Source: Salivita marina
GTDB taxonomy: Bacteria; Pseudomonadota; Gammaproteobacteria; Pseudomonadales; Azotimanducaceae
DNA length: 64,000 bases
NCBI GenBank assembly: GCA_038144425.1
Contig: JAYQNS010000002.1
Location: 806,001 to 870,000, forward strand
Direction: 5' to 3'
Below are positions 9,378-19,034 of this stretch, one piece after another. Position 1 is the first letter of the stretch. Each line of letters begins with the position of its first letter. A model generated the notes under the pieces. It ran no database searches. It was given only the letters and a program-made list of their open reading frames with translations, and was not told the origin of the DNA. A program made the position numbers and the translations under genes.

Positions 9378-10058
9378 TTAGCGCCCGCGCTGCGGACTCA
9401 GAAAGTAAAGGCCGAGCCCCGCAATCGCGGTGGCGACCGCTAGCAGGGAGAAGAGCTTCAGAAGCCAGGTGCCGATTTCGTCCCGGGTGTCGTAGTCCAT
9501 GATATGGAGGGACCAGAGGAAGTCCCACCAGCGCCAGGAAGTATTGCGGATGGCCAGCACCTGGCCGCTCGTAGCGTGGAGGTAGGCCACGGTGCTCGGG
9601 TGGTCGCTGTGGTAGACGCGCCAGAGGGGGAGGGACGCGCCCCGGTACTCTGCGCCGGCTTCGGCGGTTTCGATCCAGTCCGCCTGATTCGGCGTAAGGT
9701 CCGTGCCGAGCGTCCCCATCACTAGGGCCTCAGAGGCGCTTAGAGGCGCTAGGGCCTCGCCGTCGCTGTCGTACCAACGCGCGCCCTTCTCCGTTTCAAC
9801 GCTCACGATGGCCTCCCCCGGGAGGCGCCAGCGCACCTTTAGGCTAGACGCCGGATCCGAGATCGCTGGGAAGGTGATATCCGGAAGAGGGCCCGTTTGC
9901 GAGGCCCTCCGGTGGTCGCTGCCGCGGACCCCTTCGATATCGACGAAGGCAAAGAAAACACCACTGAGGGTCCAAGCGAGGAGCTGAGCGGAACAGAGCA
10001 GGGCGATGCGCCGGTGCCAGCGCCGGACCTGGCGCTGGCGCTCAAAACGAGTGGTCAT
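9378..10058 (-). CDS. PepSY-domain membrane protein
   Basis: 226 residues: a first membrane helix near residues 17-40 (LLCSAQLLAWTLSGVFFAFVD), a periplasmic PepSY-like region with HATSGQVLAIRNTSWRWWDF, then LHIMDYDTRDE and a C-terminal helix. This is the layout of PepSY-associated transmembrane proteins, which occur with metal-uptake, efflux or ferric-reductase genes. The start overlaps the efflux-pump stop as ATGA, so it is the last gene of the copper efflux operon. Confidence 0.75.
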   Translation of the reverse strand: MTTRFERQRQVRRWHRRIALLCSAQLLAWTLSGVFFAFVDIEGVRGSDHRRASQTGPLPDITFPAISDPASSLKVRWRLPGEAIVSVETEKGARWYDSDGEALAPLSASEALVMGTLGTDLTPNQADWIETAEAGAEYRGASLPLWRVYHSDHPSTVAYLHATSGQVLAIRNTSWRWWDFLWSLHIMDYDTRDEIGTWLLKLFSLLAVATAIAGLGLYFLSPQRGR

Positions 10059-13000
10059 GCGCTTGTCCTCCCAACGCCATTTCGTCCCATCATCCAAAGC
10101 GCCGGGAGCAATAGCAGCACCGCGGCCACCGTGGTCACCAGCCCACCCAGCATGGGTGCGGCGATGCGTTGAAGCAAATCCGCACCGGCGCCGTCGCTCA
10201 TGAGGATGGGGGCTAGGGCCAGGGCCGTGGAACTGGAGGTCATGAGCACGGCGCGCCGCCGCTCGAGGGCGGCTTCGAAGGCCTGGCCTAGGCTCGCTTG
10301 GGCATCGGTTTGTGCTCGGGCATGACGATGCAGGGCGGAGAGGAGCAGGAGCGCCATCTCCGCAGCGAGGCCCGCAAGGGCCAGTAGGCCCACCACGAGG
10401 GCCACGGACCACTTGTGTTCCAGGACCCAGCTCAGCCATAGGGCGCCGGAGCAGGCCGGGGCCAGGGTGATCAGCGTGAGCACCACAGTCTCGAGGCGAT
10501 GACTTTGAAGCCAAAGCAGCAGTGCGATCAACACCACCGTTAGCGCACCGAGCTGCACCAGTCGCGTCTTAGCTCGATCCCACTCCGCAAAGCGACCGCT
10601 CCAGCGCCAGCTGTAGCCCGGCGGCAGCTCGAGGTTGCGAAGCCGGTCCTCCGCTTCGGCCTTGAAGGCGCTGCTGGCCATGGCACCGGGATTGATGAAG
10701 ACCCAGCTTTGGGGAAGGGCATTTTCGCTTTTTATCATGGCGGGCCCGCTCTCTAGGCGCAGGGTGACCAGCGTATCCAAGCGAACTCGGTCTCCCGTGG
10801 GAAGGGTGACGGGCAGGGCCGCCAGGGCCTCGGGGCTGCTTCGGTAGTGTTCGTCTAAGCGAACGCGGAGGCTCGTGCGCCGTCGTCCGTCGATCACCGT
10901 GCCCAGGGCACGGCCCCCGAGCGTTTCCGCCAGTAGGGTAGTGATGCCTTGGCTCGTTACGCCGTAGCGCGCCGCCGCTTCGTCCCTCAGATCCAGGGTG
11001 AGGTAGCGGCCCGCCGCGCTGCGTTCCGCATAAACCGCGGCGGGCCCGGCGATGGGCGTAAGGCGCGCGGCAGCGGTCTGGGAGAGATCGGCCAGGATCG
11101 CGAGGTCCGGGCCGGAGAACTTCAAGCCCAGGGGGGATTGCATGCCTGTGGAGAGCATGTCGATGCGGGCGCGGATCGGCTGGGTCCAGGCATTGGAGAG
11201 CCCCGCCATGGTGACCTGCTGCTGTAGATCTCTTTCGATGGCAGCTCGGTCTCGCCCTGGGGCCCACTCCTCCTCAGGCTTCAGCTGGATGACCGTTTCA
11301 AACATGCCAAGGGGGGCGGGATCGGTGGCGGTATTCGCGCGCCCAGCCTTACCGAAGACCTGAGCCACTTCCGGTACGGCCTTAAGCAGCCGGTCCGTTT
11401 GCTGTAGCACGCTGGCTGCCGCCCCGGGGATAGCCCCGGATCAATGGTGGGCATGTACAGAATGTCCCCTTCATTGAAGGGGGGCAGGAACTCGCTGTCC
11501 ATCTTTAAGGCGGGATAAAGCGCACTGAGGGAGAGCAGCAGGCCCGCCACAAGGGCGCCTCCCGGGCGACGAAGGCTCAGGGCCAGAAGGCCCGATGGCT
11601 GGGCAGGCGCTGCCGGGGGCCGGTCCTCGGCGTTGGGCGCCGTGGCCCGGGGCCGAAGGAAAAGCCCCACAAGAATGGGCAGAACGGTGACGCAGAGCAC
11701 CGCGGAGGCTGCCATGGCCCAGGTCTTGGTGATCGCCAGGGGGCCGAATAGCCGCCCTCCTGCCCTTCGAGGGCAAAAATCGGCAGGAAGGAGAGGGTAA
11801 TGATCGCCATGGAGGTGAATAGGGTGGGGCCGAGGTCAAAGGCCGTCTCGCGCACCGCATTCCACCGCGCTTGCGCGTCGGCGTGGGGTCCCAAGGTATC
11901 TAAGCGCTGCTGAGCGCGGTCGATGAGGACAATGGCGGCATCCACCATGGCGCCGATGGCGACGGCGGGGCCGCCGAGGGCCATGACATTGAGCGTGATC
12001 CCCTGAGCGCGAAGCAATAGAAAGGTTGCCAAAAACCCCAGGGGCACGCTCACCAGAGTAACCCCAAGGGGGCGCAAGCGGCGGAGGAATAGGGCGAGCA
12101 GCAAGGTGACAATGAGCAGCTCCTTTCCCAGGAGCTCCCAGAGCGTGGCGACGGAGCGTTGGATGAGGGCAGAGCGATCGTAGGTCAGGCGAATTTCCGC
12201 CCCCGGGGGCAGGCTGCCTTCGAGGGCCCCTAGGCGTGCCTTCACCGCATCGATGGTGGCCAGGACATCTGCGCCCTGGCGCATAATGACGAAGGCGCCG
12301 ACGACTTCACCCTCACCATTTAATTCCGCGATCCCTCGCCGAGCGGCTACGCCGCGTTGAACCCGGGCGACGTCCCCTACGCGCACGTCCCCCTGCGCTC
12401 GGGTCACTCGAAGGGGCAGGGCTGCCAGCGCCTCCAGATCGTCCAGCCGTCCATCGGTTCGGATGAGGAACTCCCGTTCCCCAAGCTCCATGAGGGATGC
12501 GCCTTGCTCAAAACTGGCGCTGCGTACGGCGCTCACCAGCTGTTCGAGGGAAAGGTTCTGGGCCGCGAGGCGCTCAGGGTCAGCGATCACCTCCATGACG
12601 TCCTCATAGCCGCCCACGACTGCAACGTCGGCAACGCCCGGCAGGCTTTGGAGTTCGTAGCGCAGGAATTCCTCTTGAAAGCGGCGAAGGGTCGTGAGGT
12701 CTTGCTTCCCTGTTTCATCCACCAGGGCATAGGCCAGCACCCAGCCTAGGGCGCTGGCGTCGGGACCAAGGCTCGCAGTAGCGCTGGGTGGAAGGCGGCT
12801 CTGCGCTTCCGCAAGAACCTCTCCCACTCGTGATCGGGCCCAGTAGGGATCGGTGCCCTCTTCAAACAGGGCGTAAAGAAACGCATCGCCATAGAAGGAA
12901 AAGGCGCGCACATCTTTCACCCCAGGCACGGCGAGCAGGGAAGCGCTTAAGGGATAGGTGAGCTGGTCCTCCACATCCCGAGGGCTCTGCCCGGGAAACT

Positions 13001-13154
13001 GTGCCTTCACGATGACCTGCACCTCAGAGAGATCCGGTAGCGCATCCATCGGCAGCTGGCGAAGGCTGACAGCACCAGCGGCCGCCAGCAGCAGCGCCAG
13101 CAACAGGGTGGCGGCGCGCTCTCGGAGCGCGAGCGCGAGGAGGGCGCGGATCAT
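10055..13154 (-). CDS. cusA: CusA/CzcA heavy-metal RND efflux pump (two frameshifts)
   Basis: Reconstructed as 1033 residues, the usual length of CusA. It begins MIRALLALALRERAATLLLA and carries LPDLSEVQVIVKAQFPGQSP (porter domain) and GGPAVAIGAMVDAAIVLID (TM4 with the proton-relay Asp). The reading frame breaks twice: near 11755-11757, where one more base restores EGRLFGPL, and near 11422-11425, where one more base restores PGLSPGAAASVLQQTDRLL. Both are short C/G runs and both flanks stay well conserved, so sequencing error is more likely than decay. It should export Cu(I)/Ag(I) through the tripartite complex with the adaptor and TolC-like channel encoded just upstream. The 5' end overlaps the adaptor stop by 4 bases. 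Confidence 0.85.
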
Positions 13155-14410
13155 GGCGAAGCCTCCCCGTGATCCATGGTGCTGTGATCCATGGTGCTGT
13201 GATCCATGGTGCTGTGATCATCCCCCGGCGCTAAGCGGGCCAGCTCCGCGGCGCGGTTGGCCTCAGCCTCAAGGAGGAAGGTGCCTTGGGCCACCACCTG
13301 ATCCCCTAGGGCGAGCCCATGCAGCACCTCTGCATAGCGACGGCCTCGCACTCCAAGGTGCACGGGTGTGGGCATAAAGCGGTCTTCACCGAAGGCCTTC
13401 AATACGCGATCGGGCTCGCCATTTAGCCCGGGCAGAATGGCGCCGAGGGGGATGCGCTTTACGGCGCCCTCGCTTGCCCAGCTAAGGTCCGCGGTCCCTG
13501 TTTCCCCAGGACGAAGCTCGAGGGCCAACGCGTCAGCCTCCGTGATCGTGGCGCGGCCTCGGAGGGATCGGGCCTCGGCGGTTAGGGTGTGGTCGATCCA
13601 GGTTAGGGAAACGGAGAACGGGTCCCGTCCGGGGAGGGTTATATTCACCTCGCTTCCCGGGGACAGCTTTCCCGGGGAACCGGCAGTGAAGAACACCTCA
13701 AGCCAAAGGCCTTCGGCGCCGGTCAGGCTCAGCAGTGGGGTTCCCGCCTTCAGGAAGGCGCCGGCGTTAGCGGAAACGGTGGTCACCAGCCCTGCCTCCG
13801 GCGCCCTTAGCACCAGGGGGTTCTGAATCTCTCCATTCCTTTGCAGGGCCGCGAGGGCCGCCTCAGGAAAACCCTGGCGCCGGAGGCGCTCGGCGGTCGC
13901 CGCCTGAAGCGTTGCGTCCCCCGCAGTCTTAGCGGTCAGCCAGGCTTCTTGATCCTGGGCCCAGGCGGGCACGTCAACTTCGAAGAGCGCCGCGCCGCGC
14001 TGCACCCGCTCCCCGGCGCTGGCCACCAAACGCTTGAGAATCCAGCTGTCCTCCCGAAGCGTAAGATCCCAGCGCGCCTGTTCCGGGAGCGAAACGATGA
14101 TTCCGCCCCGAAGGGTGCTCTCGAGCGGTCCTTCGCTGACCGCCGCAAGGCGAACCCCAAAGGCTTGCTGGCGCTCCGCGCTTACCGTGATGGCCCCGCT
14201 GCTTTCTGGCGCTTGATACACGGGCACCAGATCCATGCCCATGGGTGACTTCCCGGGGCCGGGGCGACGGTAGTTCGGGTCCATGGGAGCCACCCAGTAA
14301 AGGGGTTCCCGCTCTGCGGCTTCCGAAGCCAGGATCCCCTGGGGGCTGGTCAGGGAGAGGGCCAGGGCCAAGGGTAGGCCCAGGAAGGGGAGGAGACGGG
14401 CGTTATTCAT
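13151..14410 (-). CDS. cusB: CusB-type periplasmic adaptor with His/Met-rich tail
   Basis: 419 residues. Signal peptide, then a heavy-metal-binding-domain relic at residues 38-65 (YWVAPMDPNYRRPGPGKSPM, then GMDLVPVY) in which the usual cysteines are absent, then barrel-sandwich, hairpin and beta-barrel adaptor domains. It links the RND pump to the outer-membrane channel. The tail ends in three copies of S-T-M-D-H after an aspartate- and histidine-rich lead-in, encoded by a 15-bp tandem repeat, probably binding Cu(I)/Ag(I). It overlaps the TolC-like gene by 8 bases and cusA by 4. Confidence 0.85.
   Translation of the reverse strand: MNNARLLPFLGLPLALALSLTSPQGILASEAAEREPLYWVAPMDPNYRRPGPGKSPMGMDLVPVYQAPESSGAITVSAERQQAFGVRLAAVSEGPLESTLRGGIIVSLPEQARWDLTLREDSWILKRLVASAGERVQRGAALFEVDVPAWAQDQEAWLTAKTAGDATLQAATAERLRRQGFPEAALAALQRNGEIQNPLVLRAPEAGLVTTVSANAGAFLKAGTPLLSLTGAEGLWLEVFFTAGSPGKLSPGSEVNITLPGRDPFSVSLTWIDHTLTAEARSLRGRATITEADALALELRPGETGTADLSWASEGAVKRIPLGAILPGLNGEPDRVLKAFGEDRFMPTPVHLGVRGRRYAEVLHGLALGDQVVAQGTFLLEAEANRAAELARLAPGDDHSTMDHSTMDHSTMDHGEASP
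13171..13215. repeat. 15-bp tandem repeat, three perfect copies
   Basis: The unit GATCCATGGTGCTGT is repeated three times without change inside the 3' end of the adaptor gene. Each unit encodes one copy of the metal-binding pentapeptide M-D-H-S-T on the minus strand. Copy number could vary by slippage without breaking the frame. Confidence 0.95.
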
Positions 14411-15677
14411 GGTCTAGCTCCTGGGCAACGAGGAAGATAAGGGCGGACTCGCTTTGGGCGCGCTGCTTGTTGAGGTCCAGGGCGGCGCTTTGCGTTGAAA
14501 GCAGCGCGAGGGCGGCGGCGAGCGCCCGATCGAAGGGCAGGGTGCCCTCGCCAAAGCGCGCCAGGCTGCGGGCCCAGTGCCGCTCCGCGAGGGGAAGGAG
14601 CGTGGTTTCGTAGTGAGTGAGGGCTTCCGATTGCTGGACGGCGGCGCCTCGCTGGCTGTCGTAATCCGCTTTGAGGGCGCGGAGCGCGTCCTGGAGGCCT
14701 GCGCGCTGGCCCTCCTCTCGCAGCTCCGCGGCCACAAGGCCTTGCTCGTGCTTTTCTCGAGCAAACAGGGGCAGGGAAAGGGTGATGCCTGCACTCAGGA
14801 GGTCCGGACGTCGGCCCAGGGGGCTGAGGTCGTCCCGGGCGCCGTAGGCGAAATCGATGGCGTAGTCCGGACCGAAGTCGGCCTTGGCGGCGGCGCGCTC
14901 CGCGCCGGCCCTTTTCCAGGCGGCCTTAAGGCGGCGGACGGCGGGATGGGCCTCTAGCTGTTCCATGACGGCGGCGCTCGTTGGCCAGGCGTCAAAGGAC
15001 GGAAAAAGCGCTTTAAGGGTCGGGGGAGGGCCTTGCTGGAGCAGGGCTTCCGGCAGCCAGCGCTGAAGGCCCGACTCCGCGGAAGCCAGCGCGGTGTCGT
15101 TCTGGAGCTGCCCTTGTACGCGTGCCTGCCGCGCGAGGCGTGCCTCCAGCACATCGTTCTCAGTCCCGCGGCCCGCTTCAAAGGCACTGAGCGCCTGGGC
15201 TTCCAGCTGGGCGAGCACCGCCTCCTGGCGTGCGAGGAGTACGCCCTGTTCTTGGCGCCAGGCAATGTCGATGAGCCGCGCTCTTAGCGAAGCGCGCAGT
15301 TCGAGGGCTGCGAGGGCGCGTTGCTCAGCGGTTTGCCGGGCGCCCTCCATCGCGGCTTCGAAGCGCGCTGACCGGGCCTTCCCGTTGGGAAGGGCTTGGC
15401 GCAGGCTCACCTGAAGCTGGGTCATGGGTTCCTGATCCCAGGCGAAGGTATCCGCCGGAAGGTTGGCGAGCCCGAGGCGAAGTTGGGGATCGGGCAGGGC
15501 CCGGGTGGCGCGGGCCTGGGCCCGTTGTGCCTTGGCCTCCTGGCTCAGGGCCCGAAGGACCAGAGCATCGTCCACGGCAGCGCGCTCTGCGGCGAGGCGA
15601 GTAAAGGCTCCGTGGGCCTGAGGCAGTGGAACAAGGGCGACGGCAAGGGCCGTGGCAATAGCAAAACGTCTGAACAT
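14403..15677 (-). CDS. cusC: TolC-family outer-membrane efflux protein (CusC/CzcC-like)
   Basis: 424 residues: signal peptide (cleavage near AHG-AF), then two repeats of long coiled-coil helices rich in Ala/Gln/Glu/Arg, as in the TolC family. Conserved pieces include LPDPQLRLGLANLP in the first half and GITLSLPLFAREK in the second. It forms the outer-membrane duct of the copper/silver pump. GAGAGGA lies 5 bases before ATG 15677. It lacks the lipobox cysteine found in CusC itself, so it is closer to CzcC-type channels. Confidence 0.85.
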   Translation of the reverse strand: MFRRFAIATALAVALVPLPQAHGAFTRLAAERAAVDDALVLRALSQEAKAQRAQARATRALPDPQLRLGLANLPADTFAWDQEPMTQLQVSLRQALPNGKARSARFEAAMEGARQTAEQRALAALELRASLRARLIDIAWRQEQGVLLARQEAVLAQLEAQALSAFEAGRGTENDVLEARLARQARVQGQLQNDTALASAESGLQRWLPEALLQQGPPPTLKALFPSFDAWPTSAAVMEQLEAHPAVRRLKAAWKRAGAERAAAKADFGPDYAIDFAYGARDDLSPLGRRPDLLSAGITLSLPLFAREKHEQGLVAAELREEGQRAGLQDALRALKADYDSQRGAAVQQSEALTHYETTLLPLAERHWARSLARFGEGTLPFDRALAAALALLSTQSAALDLNKQRAQSESALIFLVAQELDHE

Positions 15678-15726
15678 AGGATCCTCTCAAGGCAAACAAG
15701 CGCGAAAGCGTTGGTGCCGAGGGGAT

Positions 15727-16152
15727 CTATTCGGTGAAGTGGCAGTGCAGAAGCGTTAGGGGTGGTCCGGTGCTGACCCGGGGGCCGCGAATTCCAGCCT
15801 GCGCATAGCAGCGGGCTTCTGCGGCGACCGCTGGCGACAGCATGAGGCTGGCAAGCAGCATTGCCGGTACGGGGTCGGCTTCACTGGAAGGCGCCGGTGC
15901 GGAGGGGTCGCAGCAATCGCCCTTGTCGCTAGGGTCAGCGCTCCCATGGGAAGGGCTGGCGGTTTCCGGCGCGGCCACGGCCACGCCGTGGCAGCTGTGG
16001 TCCTCAGCGGCGGGAGCCTCCTTGGCAGCCGTCTCATGTCCATGCGGGGGCAAGCAGAGTGCCTCGCAGAGCGCGGGCACGAGCGCGAGGGCGAGGAGGG
16101 ATCCCCGCCACAGCGGCGTTCTGTGCTTGCGTTGGAATTTTAGGGCGCTCAT
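15727..16152 (-). CDS. Cys/His-rich secreted protein at the head of the copper efflux operon
   Basis: 141 residues from ATG 16152. A hydrophobic N-terminal segment (SLLALALVPALCEALCLPP) is followed by a low-complexity stretch with metal-ligand clusters: PHGHE, EDHSCHG and GDCCDPS; a second hydrophobic segment and TLLHCHFTE end it. I do not recognise a named family. Ligand content and position immediately upstream of cusCBA suggest a periplasmic metal-binding or sensing protein (inference). No strong ribosome-binding site is seen; ATG 16188 is an alternative start. Confidence 0.6.
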   Translation of the reverse strand: MSALKFQRKHRTPLWRGSLLALALVPALCEALCLPPHGHETAAKEAPAAEDHSCHGVAVAAPETASPSHGSADPSDKGDCCDPSAPAPSSEADPVPAMLLASLMLSPAVAAEARCYAQAGIRGPRVSTGPPLTLLHCHFTE

Positions 16153-16184
16153 GGCGCGGAGTAAGCGGTATTCGGGGGATGGGG

Positions 16185-17306
16185 TCAAGTCACGGCCTCA
16201 ACGCGATGCTTAAGCATCTGGAAGCCAATCACCCCGTAAAGGCCTAGGACGGCGAGTCCTAACCACTCGATCTTCAGAGGGGTGTAGCGAAAGAGCAGCA
16301 CGAGGCCATAGATCAAAACCCAATTCACCGAAAGGTAGGCCCAGGCCCCTAGCCTTTCCGGGGACAGGGCAAGATTCTGCGTATAAAGCCGGGTGAGGGA
16401 GTCGAGGGAATTGACGAGAAAGAGGATGCCCACGGCCACCATCAGGAGGGCGTAGCGCTCCGGTAAGGCCGCGGCCTCCAGGTGAAACTGGTAGAGCACC
16501 GCAAACCAGAGCGCTAGGGGGATGGACGGTACCACCAGCAGCAGGGCCAGCACCGTGAAAGTTCGTTGCCCGGCCAGGAAGCGTGCAATGAATTGGCCGA
16601 TCATGAGGCTCCAGGTAAACCACCAGAACAGATAGAACTCGTGGTAGTCGCTCAGGGGCGAAAGGAAGCGGGGGAAGTGCTGGAAGTAGGCTGCGAGCTC
16701 TTGGCCCCGGGCGAGGAGGGCGGCCCCCCCCAAGTCGGCCACCACAGCGCCTCTTAGCACCAGGGCAAGGAAGATCAGGGAGGAGCCCACGCTAAGCCAG
16801 CGGAGGACCTGAAAGCGGAGGCTCGAGGCCACGGCCAAGAGCACCACCACCGCGACCAGGGCGAGGGTCCGGGGCGGGTTGAGGCTCGGGAGATAGTCCG
16901 GAACCATGAGCAGAAAAAGGTATGCGGTGAAAGCGCAGGTGCCCAGGATGATGCCGTTATGGAGGGTCTTCACCCATGGGTGCTCGAAGAGTTTCAGCCT
17001 GGGCTCAAATAAGCAGAAGTAGGCCGCGCTGAGAAAATAGAGCCCCCAAACCCAGAAACCCCAGAACCCGAATTCTATGGCCAGGGGATTGGCGAACTGG
17101 TATGCCGCCCCGGCGGCGTAGCGGTCAAAATCCAGTAGAGGGAAGAGAATGAGACCGACGTCTAGGCCCGAGGTGAAGAGAATGGCGATGAGCGTCGCCG
17201 TGCCCACGGGCTGGGGGCCGTAGAGGCGAACCCCACCGTGGCGAAGGGCGAGGACCAGGATAGCCAGGGAGGTGAGCGCCAGCGCAAGGGTGAGCACGGC
17301 GGTCAT
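16185..17306 (-). CDS. Polytopic membrane protein, divergent BCCT-like transporter
   Basis: 373 residues with about ten hydrophobic segments. The block FYLFWWFTWSLMIGQFIARF followed by LAGQRTF resembles the BCCT signature (WxxxWWxxWSPFxGxFIARISRGR) of choline/betaine/carnitine carriers, but the protein is well short of the usual ~500+ residues. The start overlaps the upstream GMC dehydrogenase stop as ATGA, so the two are co-translated. A role in choline or related quaternary amine uptake is inferred from both points. It could instead belong to an undescribed membrane family. Confidence 0.55.
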   Translation of the reverse strand: MTAVLTLALALTSLAILVLALRHGGVRLYGPQPVGTATLIAILFTSGLDVGLILFPLLDFDRYAAGAAYQFANPLAIEFGFWGFWVWGLYFLSAAYFCLFEPRLKLFEHPWVKTLHNGIILGTCAFTAYLFLLMVPDYLPSLNPPRTLALVAVVVLLAVASSLRFQVLRWLSVGSSLIFLALVLRGAVVADLGGAALLARGQELAAYFQHFPRFLSPLSDYHEFYLFWWFTWSLMIGQFIARFLAGQRTFTVLALLLVVPSIPLALWFAVLYQFHLEAAALPERYALLMVAVGILFLVNSLDSLTRLYTQNLALSPERLGAWAYLSVNWVLIYGLVLLFRYTPLKIEWLGLAVLGLYGVIGFQMLKHRVEAVT

Positions 17307-18988
17307 GAGAGGGCGGCGCGTCGGCCTTCTCGCTGCCGCGACGCCCAATGCGGGTCGACCCATACGGGCGCTTCATCGAGGGGTAGGGCTTTGCCCTGAA
17401 GTAAGTCCGAGGCCCGCTCCGCCACCATAATGGTCGGCGCGTTGAGGTTGCCATTGGGAAGGGTGGGAAAAATCGACGCGTCCACCACCCGCAGCCCGGT
17501 CAACCCCCGCACGCGACACTCGGGATCAACGACCGCGAGGGGATCGTCGACTGCGCCCATGCGGCAGCTGCCTGCGGGATGGTAGGCCGTCTCGACATTA
17601 GCGCGTACCCAGGCGTCCACCGCAGTGTCGTCATCGAGGTCGATGGCGGGTTGGATCTCTTCGCCCCGAAAGGGGGCCAAAGCGTCCTGCTGGAGGATCT
17701 CCCGAGTTAAGCGCAGGCAGCGTCGCCAAGCTTCCCGGTCCCGAGCTGATTCGAGGTAATTGAAGCGAATCTGGGGCTCATCGTGGAGGCCAGGGCCGCC
17801 GAGGCGCACCGTCCCCCGGCTCTCGGGCCGGTTGGGGCCGACGTGCACTTGAAAGCCGTGACCCGGGAAAGCTGCTTTGCCGTCGTAGCGGATCGCGGCG
17901 GGGAGAAAGTGGTACTGAATATCGGGCCAGCGCACGCCGGCCTGGGAACGAATGAACCCACAGCTCTCAAAATGATTGGTGGCGCCGAGGCCCTTCTTAG
18001 TCAGCAGCCAGCGGGCGCCGAGGCGCGCCTTGGCCAGGGGGGAGAGGTGCCCATTCAGCGTAATGGGCTCGCGGCAGCGATATTGGAAGTACACCTCGAG
18101 GTGGTCCTGAAGGTTCTCGCCAACCCCCGGAAGATCGTGGGCTACCGCAATTCCATGGTTCGCCAGCAGAGCCGGGGCGCCGATGCCAGAGCGTTGAAGA
18201 ATGATCGGGGAGCCGATGGCGCCGGCGCAAAGCACCACTTCCCCGTCCGTGAGGGCCTCCTTCACGACGCCACTCTGGACATAGCGAACGCCCGTGGCGC
18301 GCGCACCCTCGAGGAGCACGCGCTCCACTTCAGCTCGGGTTTCGATGGTCAAGTTGGGACGGCCCTTCGCCGGCGCGAGGTAAGCAAGGTCCGTGGAGCA
18401 GCGCTCGCCGTTTCGGACGGTCATGTGCATGGGGCCGAAGCCCTCTTGGCGATAACCGTTGTAATCCTCCGTGCGCCCATAGCCCGCTTGAACGCCCGCT
18501 TCGATGAAGGCCTTATAAAGCGGGTTTTCCATGCGGTTGCCGTTGCAGGTATCGAGGGGGCCATCGCCGCCCCGGTAGCGGTCCTCTCCATCGATCCAGC
18601 GCTCCGCACGGCGAAAGTAGGGGAGGCAGGCGGCGTAGCACCAGCCCTCCGCACCCTCCGCCACCCAGTGGTCGAAGTCGCAGGGATGGCCGCGCACGTA
18701 GACCATGCCATTGATGGAGGAAGAGCCCCCAAGCACCTTCCCTCGAGCGCAGTCGATGCGTCGCCCATTGAGGTAGGGTTCGGGTTGGCTCCAGTAGCCC
18801 CAGTTGTAGCGGGCTTGTCCCATGGGAATGGAAAGGGCCGTGGGCATGCGGACGAAAAGCCCACGGTCGTCGGCTCCTGCTTCGAGAAGAAGCACCCGTC
18901 GCTTAGGATCTTCGCTGAGCCGTGCAGCCAGCACCGCCCCTGCGGAGCCGCCGCCGATGACGATAGCGTCGTAGCCTTGCTCGGCCAT
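17303..18988 (-). CDS. betA: GMC oxidoreductase, choline dehydrogenase-like
   Basis: 561 residues with the GMC N-terminal FAD motif (VIGGGSAGAVLAARLSED), GMC signature 1 (GKVLGGSSSINGMVYVRG), signature 2 (GAIGSPIILQRSGIG) and the C-terminal HPAGSCRMG ... TLPNGNLNAPTIMVAERASD block with the catalytic His/Asn region. This pattern is typical of choline dehydrogenase BetA, which oxidises choline to betaine aldehyde, but other alcohol-oxidising GMC enzymes share it. It is coupled by ATGA to a BCCT-like membrane protein. No betaine aldehyde dehydrogenase is in the window. Confidence 0.8.
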   Translation of the reverse strand: MAEQGYDAIVIGGGSAGAVLAARLSEDPKRRVLLLEAGADDRGLFVRMPTALSIPMGQARYNWGYWSQPEPYLNGRRIDCARGKVLGGSSSINGMVYVRGHPCDFDHWVAEGAEGWCYAACLPYFRRAERWIDGEDRYRGGDGPLDTCNGNRMENPLYKAFIEAGVQAGYGRTEDYNGYRQEGFGPMHMTVRNGERCSTDLAYLAPAKGRPNLTIETRAEVERVLLEGARATGVRYVQSGVVKEALTDGEVVLCAGAIGSPIILQRSGIGAPALLANHGIAVAHDLPGVGENLQDHLEVYFQYRCREPITLNGHLSPLAKARLGARWLLTKKGLGATNHFESCGFIRSQAGVRWPDIQYHFLPAAIRYDGKAAFPGHGFQVHVGPNRPESRGTVRLGGPGLHDEPQIRFNYLESARDREAWRRCLRLTREILQQDALAPFRGEEIQPAIDLDDDTAVDAWVRANVETAYHPAGSCRMGAVDDPLAVVDPECRVRGLTGLRVVDASIFPTLPNGNLNAPTIMVAERASDLLQGKALPLDEAPVWVDPHWASRQREGRRAALS

Positions 18989-19034
18989 GGTGGGTTGCTC
19001 CCTCTGTGGCTAGCTAGGCCACGGTGATCTTCGA

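Noticed and set aside
11281..11860. Several short reading frames between the two parts of the RND pump
   Set aside because: One is the middle section of cusA in a shifted frame; the others are antisense or shifted shadows without family features.
13171..13215. CRISPR-like short repeats
   Set aside because: Copies are directly adjacent without spacers and encode the adaptor tail.
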